NCBI RefSeq assembly: GCF_000828615.1
Contig: NZ_AP012273.1
Location: 1 to 64,000, forward strand
Length of the DNA: 64,000 nucleotides
Direction of reading: 5' to 3'
DNA from: Thiolapillus brandeum
Lineage (GTDB): Bacteria > Pseudomonadota > Gammaproteobacteria > Chromatiales > Chromatiaceae
Shown: positions 58,047 through 64,000 of the stretch, piece by piece
Position numbering within the stretch: the first letter of the stretch is position 1
Layout: every line of letters starts with the position of its first letter
The notes under the pieces: model-generated
What the model saw: the letters and a program-made list of their open reading frames with translations, nothing else
Told to the model about the DNA's origin: nothing
Database searches by the model: none
Position numbers and translations under genes: made by a program

Positions 58047-60301
58047 TGCACCGCCTTCTTGAACGGCAACTGAAGAAACTGATGCTGGCGAGGGATAAAG
58101 CACCCCAGGACAAGGCATGGCGGGACTTTCTGCAGAAAGTGGACGAAGCCTACCGTCAGGCTGATCAGGATCGCTATACCCTGGAGCGTTCTCTGACCAT
58201 ATCCTCGGATGAAATGCAGTCCCTGTATCAGCAGTTGAAGGCTTCTTCCGAGGCGCGCCTGAGCGCCATTGCAACGGCCTTTCCCGATATGCTTTTCTTT
58301 CAGGATGAAGAAGGGCGCTTTCTGGATGTACTTACCGCCCATCCCGAGGCGCTGTACGTACCCCGGGAAGAGATCATTGGCAGCCGCATGGAAGATGTTT
58401 TCGAGGAAAACCTGAGCCGGTGTTTCCACAAGTTGTTGTCCGACACCCTGAGTAACAACAGTCTGCAACAGATCGAATATCAGATGCTCAATGGCAGTGG
58501 GGATCTGCGCCTCTACGAAGCACGCATGGTGCCCATGGATTACCGGGAGCAGGGTCGGCGGACACTTCTTACGGTGGTGCGTGACATCACGGATACTCGT
58601 CGTAATGAGACCCGTGCGCAGCTGGTGTCCAAGGCGCTGAATGCTGCCAGGGAAGGCGTCGTTATCCTGGATGAGGAAAAACACATCATCTCTGCCAATC
58701 CGGCAGTGGAAGGTATCTGCCAGGTGGCTCTGGTGGACATACTGGGATCTGAAATATCGGCCCTGTGCAGTGAGGGTGGCCCCTTGCTCGATGAAGATGC
58801 CTGGCTGATTCTGGAGACCGTGGGGAGATGGCACGGGGAAGTGCTGTTGTATCGCCCGGACGGCAGTCAGGCTTCCCTGTGGTTGAGTGCGGATCGTGTC
58901 CAGCCGGAAATCAATGCGTCCCTGTATTACGTGATCCTCCTCAGTGACATATCGGAACTGCATGCCTCACGCATGGAGCTGGAGCGCCTGGCGACTCATG
59001 ACCCCCTTACAGGGCTGCCCAATCGCATTTTGTTTCAGGACCGCCTGGAGCAGGCTTTGACCCGGGTGCAGCGGAGTGGATTGTCCGGGGCGCTGTTTTT
59101 CATGGATCTGGATCGCTTCAAGATAATCAATGACAGCCTGGGTCACCAGGTGGGTGACCGCCTACTGCAGGCTGTCGCCGACCGATTGGCCAGGCATCTC
59201 CGTCAGGGCGATACCCTGGCGCGCATGGGAGGCGATGAATTCACTCTCATTGTGGAGAACCTGAAACGCCCTGAAGACGTGGTGCAGCTACTGGAAAAGC
59301 TGCAAGAGGAGTTCCGCCGGCCTTTTACTGTTGATGGGCATGAACTGCGCACGACCGCCAGTATTGGTGTGAGTGTTTTTCCGCGGGATGGCAGCACTGT
59401 GGAAGAAGTGGTCAAACATGCCGATACGGCCATGTATTCGGCCAAGGATGGCGGCAGGGACCAGTACCGGTTTTTCACCGAAAAACTCAATCTTTCAGCC
59501 TATTCCTGTTTCGATACCGAACAGGGATTGCACAAGGCCCTGGCCAATAGTGAATTCTATCTTGTCTATCAACCTCAGTATGAACTGGCCACAGGCGAAC
59601 TGGTGGGTGTGGAAGCACTGCTGCGATGGAATCGATCCGGTCAAGGTTTGATCAGACCGGCAAAGTTCATCCCCATGGCGGAGATGACCGGGTTGATCAT
59701 ACCCCTGGGAACCTGGGTGAGGGAGACGGTATGCAAACAGATCGTGGCCTGGCGCGAGGAAGGGACAGTACCACCCCGGGTAGCCATCAACCTGTCCAGC
59801 CGTGAACTGGTAAGGCCGGGACTCAATGCCAGTGTGGCCAGCCAGATGGCAACCTACCGGATTCCCGCTGAGTGCCTGGAATTTGAGATTACCGAGAGCG
59901 TGATCATCGAAAGGGGCGATGTTGCCTACCAAAACCTGTTCAGCCTTACGGAAATGGGCATAGAACTGGCTATCGATGACTTTGGTACGGGCCATTCTTC
60001 CCTGGTCAACCTGAAACGCTTCCCTCTGGCCGGTCTGAAGATTGACCGGAGTTTCGTGCGTGACCTGTTGGTGGATGCCAATGACGAGGCTATTGTGCGC
60101 GCCACCATTGCTCTGGCACGCAGCTTCGGTATGAAGACCGTGGCCGAAGGGGTGGAGAATCACCAGCAGCTTGAGTTTCTGCGCAAAGCGGGCTGTGACG
60201 TAGTGCAGGGTCATGTATGCGGCAAGCCCATGAGCCCAAAGGGCATCTCCCGGTTGTTGGCAGCATCTGCTCCCGACGCACTGGCTGATGGCCATCAGTG
60301 A
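58046..60301 (+). CDS. PAS-GGDEF-EAL c-di-GMP turnover protein
   Basis: From the ATG at 58046 (MHRLLERQLKKLMLARDKAP) the product is 751 residues. The N-terminal helical segment (QDRYTLERSLTISSDEMQ) resembles that of kinases coupled to FIST proteins. Two PAS-like domains (about 75-200 and 205-310) precede the GGDEF domain with an intact ARMGGDEF near 398 and an inhibitory RxxD (RQGD) before it. The EAL domain has VEALLRW and TESVIIERG and DDFGTGHSS. Both synthesis and hydrolysis of c-di-GMP look possible. No membrane segment; the FIST partner is the likely input. Confidence 0.93.
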   Translation: MHRLLERQLKKLMLARDKAPQDKAWRDFLQKVDEAYRQADQDRYTLERSLTISSDEMQSLYQQLKASSEARLSAIATAFPDMLFFQDEEGRFLDVLTAHPEALYVPREEIIGSRMEDVFEENLSRCFHKLLSDTLSNNSLQQIEYQMLNGSGDLRLYEARMVPMDYREQGRRTLLTVVRDITDTRRNETRAQLVSKALNAAREGVVILDEEKHIISANPAVEGICQVALVDILGSEISALCSEGGPLLDEDAWLILETVGRWHGEVLLYRPDGSQASLWLSADRVQPEINASLYYVILLSDISELHASRMELERLATHDPLTGLPNRILFQDRLEQALTRVQRSGLSGALFFMDLDRFKIINDSLGHQVGDRLLQAVADRLARHLRQGDTLARMGGDEFTLIVENLKRPEDVVQLLEKLQEEFRRPFTVDGHELRTTASIGVSVFPRDGSTVEEVVKHADTAMYSAKDGGRDQYRFFTEKLNLSAYSCFDTEQGLHKALANSEFYLVYQPQYELATGELVGVEALLRWNRSGQGLIRPAKFIPMAEMTGLIIPLGTWVRETVCKQIVAWREEGTVPPRVAINLSSRELVRPGLNASVASQMATYRIPAECLEFEITESVIIERGDVAYQNLFSLTEMGIELAIDDFGTGHSSLVNLKRFPLAGLKIDRSFVRDLLVDANDEAIVRATIALARSFGMKTVAEGVENHQQLEFLRKAGCDVVQGHVCGKPMSPKGISRLLAASAPDALADGHQ

Positions 60302-60382
60302 AGTTTTCGCCCGATTCCGGTAAGATTGAGCACCAATTTTTTCCGTATCCGCATGCCGGTATCACGGCAGGGAGTATTCATC

Positions 60383-61069
60383 ATGAAAGATTTCGTATTG
60401 GCACCTTCCATTCTTTCCGCAGATTTCGCCAAGCTGGGCCAGGAATGCGATGATGTGCTGGCATCGGGTTGCGAGTTCATCCATTTCGATGTCATGGACA
60501 ATCACTATGTCCCCAACCTGACCATCGGCCCCCTGGTGTGCGACGCCCTGCGCAAGCACGGTATCACCGCACCCATCGACGTGCATCTGATGGTCAGCCC
60601 CGTGGACCGTATCGTGGGTGATTTCGCCGAGGCCGGCGCCACTTACATCACCTTCCACCCGGAAGCTTCCGAGCATGTGGATCGCACCCTGCAGCTCATC
60701 AAGAGCGCCGGCTGCAAATCGGGCCTGGTGTTCAATCCGGCCACTCCTCTGGATTACCTCAAGTATGAGATGGAAAACGTGGACATGATCCTGCTCATGT
60801 CCGTGAACCCCGGTTTCGGTGGCCAGAGCTTCATTCCCTCTGCTCTGCAAAAGCTGAAGGAAGCCCGCAAGATGATCGACGAATCCGGCCTGGACATCCG
60901 TCTGGAGATCGACGGCGGCGTGAAGGTGGACAATATCGCCGAGATTGCTGCCGCAGGCGCGGATACTTTTGTTTCCGGTTCCGGCATCTTCGGTGGCCGC
61001 AATGAAAGCGATCCCAACAAGTACGACAGCCGGGTCAAGGAAATGCTGGACGCACTCAAGGCCGGCTGA
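60383..61069 (+). CDS. rpe: Ribulose-phosphate 3-epimerase
   Basis: Rpe interconverts ribulose 5-phosphate and xylulose 5-phosphate. The start [19 protein letters not shown] at 60383 gives 228 residues with [39 protein letters not shown] and EIDGGVK, a TIM-barrel enzyme. Upstream codons to 60326 are not needed. The gph start overlaps its stop (TGATG). The rpe-gph-trpE-trpG order is usual in Gammaproteobacteria. Confidence 0.97.
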   Translation: MKDFVLAPSILSADFAKLGQECDDVLASGCEFIHFDVMDNHYVPNLTIGPLVCDALRKHGITAPIDVHLMVSPVDRIVGDFAEAGATYITFHPEASEHVDRTLQLIKSAGCKSGLVFNPATPLDYLKYEMENVDMILLMSVNPGFGGQSFIPSALQKLKEARKMIDESGLDIRLEIDGGVKVDNIAEIAAAGADTFVSGSGIFGGRNESDPNKYDSRVKEMLDALKAG

Positions 61070-61734
61070 TGTCAGAAAAACCCCGGATGATCCTCATCGA
61101 CGTGGACGGCACTCTGGTGGACAGCGTGCCGGATCTCGCCTGGTGCGTGGATGAGATGATGAAAGCCCTGGGGCGGGAGCCCTGGGGCGAAACCCGGGTG
61201 CGCGACTGGGTGGGTAATGGCGTGGAGCGGCTGGTGCGTCGCGCCCTCATCGGCCAGCTCGACGGCGAGCCTTCGGACGAGGAATTCGACAAGGCTTATC
61301 CCGTCTTTCTGGAGCTCTATGCCGAGAACACCTCAAAGCGTTCCACTCTGTATCCCGGGGTGCCGGAAGGATTGGACTATCTCAGGGACCAGGGCTATTC
61401 CCTGGGTTGTGTGACCAACAAGGCCGAGCAGTTTACCCTGCCCCTGTTGCGGGATCTGGGTATCGAGGACTATTTTGGCATCGTCGTGGCCGGCGACACC
61501 CTGCCGGTGAAAAAGCCCGATCCCACGCCGTTGCTCTACGCGGCGGAATTCTTTGGCGCCGGGCCGGAGCATTCCCTGATGATCGGCGACTCCAAGAGTG
61601 ACGTGAAGGCCGCCCGTGCCGCAGGTTTCCGCATCATCTGCATGAGTTATGGTTACAACCATGGCGAGGATATCCGTATCTATGAACCGGATCAGGTCAT
61701 CGACTCCATGGTTGAACTCAGGGACCTGCTCTGA
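61069..61734 (+). CDS. gph: Phosphoglycolate phosphatase
   Basis: Gph removes 2-phosphoglycolate, made by DNA repair or by the Rubisco oxygenase reaction. The 221-residue HAD protein has the nucleophile motif IDVDGTLVDSVPDLAW, the cap domain, GCVTNKAEQFTLPLL, the Lys in VKKPDPTPLLYAA and MIGDSKSDVKAARAAGF. It is translationally coupled to rpe. Confidence 0.93.
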   Translation: MSEKPRMILIDVDGTLVDSVPDLAWCVDEMMKALGREPWGETRVRDWVGNGVERLVRRALIGQLDGEPSDEEFDKAYPVFLELYAENTSKRSTLYPGVPEGLDYLRDQGYSLGCVTNKAEQFTLPLLRDLGIEDYFGIVVAGDTLPVKKPDPTPLLYAAEFFGAGPEHSLMIGDSKSDVKAARAAGFRIICMSYGYNHGEDIRIYEPDQVIDSMVELRDLL

Positions 61735-61906
61735 TTTGACGCCGCCCCCCGGGATCTTTTATTGTTCGCTCCTGAACCCTTTTTGAATCCACAGAAAAAC
61801 ATGTATTTGCTCGCACATAACAAGACGCTGAAAACCGGAACGCGATGGCAGGCCTGATCCTGCTTTCCAATCGCCGTTTCGTTTTGCCTGTTATGTGGAG
61901 AAAATC

Positions 61907-63406
61907 ATGACCCCAGAAAAATTCGCCGCCCTGGCCGCTCAGGGCTACAACCGCATCCCCGTGGTCTGCGAGGTGCTCGCCGATCTTGATACCCCTCTGA
62001 GCGTATATCTCAAACTGGTGGGCGATCAGCCCTATGGTTACCTGTTCGAATCCGTGCAGGGGGGCGAAAAATGGGGCCGCTATTCCATCATTGGTCTGCC
62101 CTGCCGCACTCAGCTGCGGGTGCGTGGCAACCGGATTACCCTGAGCACGGACGGCGAGACCACCGAAACCCTGGAAGTGGATGATCCCCTGGCCTATATC
62201 GAGGATCTACAGGCCCGTTACCGGGTGCCGGAACTGCCGGGCCTGCCTCGTTTCAGTGGAGGGCTGGTCGGTTATTTCGGCTATGACACTATCGGCTATA
62301 TCGAACCGCGTCTGAAGGGCCGCCACAAGGCGGATCCCCTGGATACCCCGGATATCCTGCTCATGATTTCCGACGAAGTGGTGGTGTTCGACAACCTGGC
62401 AGGGCGCATGTACATCATTGTGCATGGGGATGTGGCAGCCGGAGACAGCTACGAAACCTGCCAGGCCCGCATCACTGCTCTGGCCAGGCGCATGGGTGAA
62501 CCGGTGTCCCGCACGGCCCAGGGTGAAAGCCATCAGGTCAGGGAATCGGATTTCGTTTCCGGCTTTACTGAAGACGGATTCAAGGCCGCCGTGGAGCGCA
62601 TCAAGGACTACATCGTGGAGGGTGACTGCATGCAGGTGGTGCTGTCCCAGCGCCTGTCCATTCCCTTCCAGGCTCCGTCTTTGGATCTGTACCGGGCCTT
62701 GCGCGGTCTGAATCCCTCTCCCTATATGTATTTCCTGAATTTCGAGGATTTCCAGGTAGTGGGCTCCTCGCCGGAAATCCTGGTGCGCCTGGAAGACGGC
62801 GAAGTCACCGTGCGGCCCATTGCCGGCACCCGCCGCCGGGGCCACACGGAAGAGGAGGACAAGGCCCTGGAAGCCGAGCTGCTGGCTGATCCCAAGGAAC
62901 TGGCGGAGCATCTCATGCTCATCGATCTGGGGCGCAACGATGCCGGCCGGGTGGCCCGGACCGGCAGCGTGACCCTCACGGACAGGATGATCGTGGAGCG
63001 CTATTCCCATGTCATGCACATCGTGTCCAATGTCACCGCCGAGCTGCAGCAGGGCATGAGCGCCATCGACGTGCTGCGTGCCACCTTTCCGGCGGGTACC
63101 GTGTCCGGCGCCCCCAAGATCCGCGCCATGGAGATCATCGATGAGCTGGAGCCGGTGAAACGGGGCGTGTATTCCGGCGCCGTGGGTTATCTTTCCTGGA
63201 ACGGCAATATGGACACCGCCATTGCCATACGCACGGCGGTGATCAAGGACGGCCAGCTGCATATTCAGGCGGGCGCCGGGGTGGTGGCGGATTCCCAACC
63301 TGCCCTGGAATGGAAGGAAACCATGAACAAGGGCCGGGCGGTGTTCCGCGCCGTGGCCCTGGCGGAAGCCGGTTTGGAAAAACATTTGTGCGAAGGGGAG
63401 GGTTGA
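61907..63406 (+). CDS. trpE: Anthranilate synthase component I
   Basis: TrpE converts chorismate to anthranilate with ammonia from TrpG. The ATG at 61907 ([19 protein letters not shown]) is preceded by GTGGAG, giving 499 residues; the earlier GTG at 61895 is an alternative start. Family motifs include [48 protein letters not shown] and [20 protein letters not shown]. No clear tryptophan-rich leader is found in the 172-bp gph-trpE gap. trpG follows 3 bp after the stop. Confidence 0.97.
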   Translation: MTPEKFAALAAQGYNRIPVVCEVLADLDTPLSVYLKLVGDQPYGYLFESVQGGEKWGRYSIIGLPCRTQLRVRGNRITLSTDGETTETLEVDDPLAYIEDLQARYRVPELPGLPRFSGGLVGYFGYDTIGYIEPRLKGRHKADPLDTPDILLMISDEVVVFDNLAGRMYIIVHGDVAAGDSYETCQARITALARRMGEPVSRTAQGESHQVRESDFVSGFTEDGFKAAVERIKDYIVEGDCMQVVLSQRLSIPFQAPSLDLYRALRGLNPSPYMYFLNFEDFQVVGSSPEILVRLEDGEVTVRPIAGTRRRGHTEEEDKALEAELLADPKELAEHLMLIDLGRNDAGRVARTGSVTLTDRMIVERYSHVMHIVSNVTAELQQGMSAIDVLRATFPAGTVSGAPKIRAMEIIDELEPVKRGVYSGAVGYLSWNGNMDTAIAIRTAVIKDGQLHIQAGAGVVADSQPALEWKETMNKGRAVFRAVALAEAGLEKHLCEGEG

Positions 63407-63409
63407 ACC

Positions 63410-63988
63410 ATGTTGCTGATGATCGACAACTACGACTCCTTCACCTTCAATCTGGTGCAGTATTTCGGTGAACTGGGTGCCGACGTGAAAGTGCTGCGCA
63501 ATGATGAAATCGACATCGGGGGCATCGAGGAACTGCGACCGGATCAGCTGGTCATCTCTCCCGGCCCTTGCACTCCCAGGGAAGCCGGAGTGTCCGTGGC
63601 GGCCATCGAATACTTTGCCGGCAGGATTCCCATTCTGGGGGTCTGTCTGGGCCACCAGTCCATCGGCCAGGCTTTTGGCGGCAGGATCGTGCATGCCCGG
63701 GAGATCATGCACGGCAAGACTTCCCCCGTGTACCATGCCGACACCGGCGTGTTCAGCGGCCTGGACAATCCTTTCCGTGCCACCCGCTATCATTCCCTGG
63801 TCATCGACAGGAACAGCCTGCCGGACTGCCTGGAAATTACCGCCTGGACGGAGCAGGACGGGGAAATGGACGAGATCATGGGTGTGCGCCACCGGGAGCT
63901 GGACGTGCAGGGGGTGCAGTTCCACCCCGAGTCCATTCTCACCGAGCACGGGCATGACATGCTGAAGAATTTTCTCGAGGGCAAGTGA
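63410..63988 (+). CDS. trpG: Anthranilate synthase component II (glutamine amidotransferase)
   Basis: TrpG releases ammonia from glutamine for TrpE; it can also serve 4-amino-4-deoxychorismate synthase. The 192-residue class I amidotransferase has [20 protein letters not shown], the nucleophile Cys in [17 protein letters not shown], the catalytic His-Glu pair in [14 protein letters not shown]. It is second in a trpE-trpG operon and is followed by a probable trpD start. Confidence 0.97.
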   Translation: MLLMIDNYDSFTFNLVQYFGELGADVKVLRNDEIDIGGIEELRPDQLVISPGPCTPREAGVSVAAIEYFAGRIPILGVCLGHQSIGQAFGGRIVHAREIMHGKTSPVYHADTGVFSGLDNPFRATRYHSLVIDRNSLPDCLEITAWTEQDGEMDEIMGVRHRELDVQGVQFHPESILTEHGHDMLKNFLEGK

Positions 63989-63990
63989 AC

Positions 63991-64000
63991 ATGGACATGA
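63991..64000 (+). CDS. trpD: Probable start of trpD, cut by the window end
   Basis: ATGGACATGA at the right edge lies 2 bp after the trpG stop and opens with Met-Asp, as in many anthranilate phosphoribosyltransferases. With only ten bases the identity rests on position after trpG and is inference. Confidence 0.4.

Noticed and set aside
61801-61857. An 18-residue frame before trpE with one Trp, as a possible attenuation leader
   Set aside because: Only one Trp codon and no convincing alternative hairpins or T-run in the 172-bp gap.
62207-63955. Minus-strand frame of 582 codons opposite trpE-trpG
   Set aside because: Shadow of two overlapping real genes.

Overview
This window reads as the replication-origin region of a gammaproteobacterial chromosome. 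It opens with dnaA-dnaN-recF-gyrB, has DnaA boxes and an AT-rich tract between dnaA and dnaN, and carries two parS-type palindromes inside recF. The next block (lysophospholipid acyltransferase, gmhB, glyS, glyQ) follows the order known from Pseudomonas origins. Gene content (TlpA-like and DsbD-like thiol proteins, cytochrome c', an FNR-type promoter, a large FAD/Fe-S dehydrogenase, a FIST plus GGDEF-EAL pair) suggests a respiratory, facultatively anaerobic organism. A relative of sulfur-oxidising Gammaproteobacteria is plausible, but that is inference; no marker gene fixes the genus.

Layout. 0-6.7 kb: origin and replication genes. 6.7-17.1 kb: mostly minus-strand housekeeping genes (plsC-like, gmhB, a MazG-like hydrolase, glyS, glyQ, then accC, accB, aroQ, a TlpA-like protein, a DsbD with a duplicated N-terminal domain, and cutA). 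17.2-19.9 kb: fxsA and groES-groEL behind a perfect CIRCE element. 19.9-24.2 kb: an AT-richer accessory stretch with orphan genes, a SUKH-type immunity-like protein, an IS110-type transposase remnant, a gene fragment and a frameshifted FkbM methyltransferase. 24.2-28.0 kb: oleate hydratase, a 122-bp inverted-repeat element, and a membrane-protein gene cut by an intact IS256-family element with a 9-bp target duplication. 28.0-30.2 kb: NfeD/SPFH pair and ttcA. 30.5-35.8 kb: a cell-surface module of a secretin-N-like protein, a membrane sulfatase-fold protein with SLH repeats, a kinase-like/methyltransferase fusion and a small membrane protein. 35.9-42.2 kb: a D-2-hydroxyacid dehydrogenase, cytochrome c', a 1276-residue FAD/Fe-S oxidoreductase and a Met-rich coiled-coil protein. 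42.2-48.7 kb: rlmG-like, HI0933-type flavoprotein, rlmI-like, lgt, thyA, a 44-residue FNR-controlled microprotein, folA and an arfA-like gene. 48.7-54.0 kb: a secreted protein, fructosamine-kinase family protein, lipoprotein, priA and a membrane protein. 54.1-64 kb: a MITE-like repeat, argS, a SPOR protein, the FIST and GGDEF-EAL pair, rpe, gph, trpE, trpG and the first bases of a probable trpD.

The most interesting items are small or non-coding: an arfA-like gene with a 21-bp perfect hairpin and terminator inside its reading frame; a microprotein of 44 residues behind a class II FNR promoter; two copies of a MITE-like repeat, one at the origin; parS sites coded within recF; and the SLH-sulfatase/kinase-like-methyltransferase module, the best candidate here for an uncharacterised multi-gene system.
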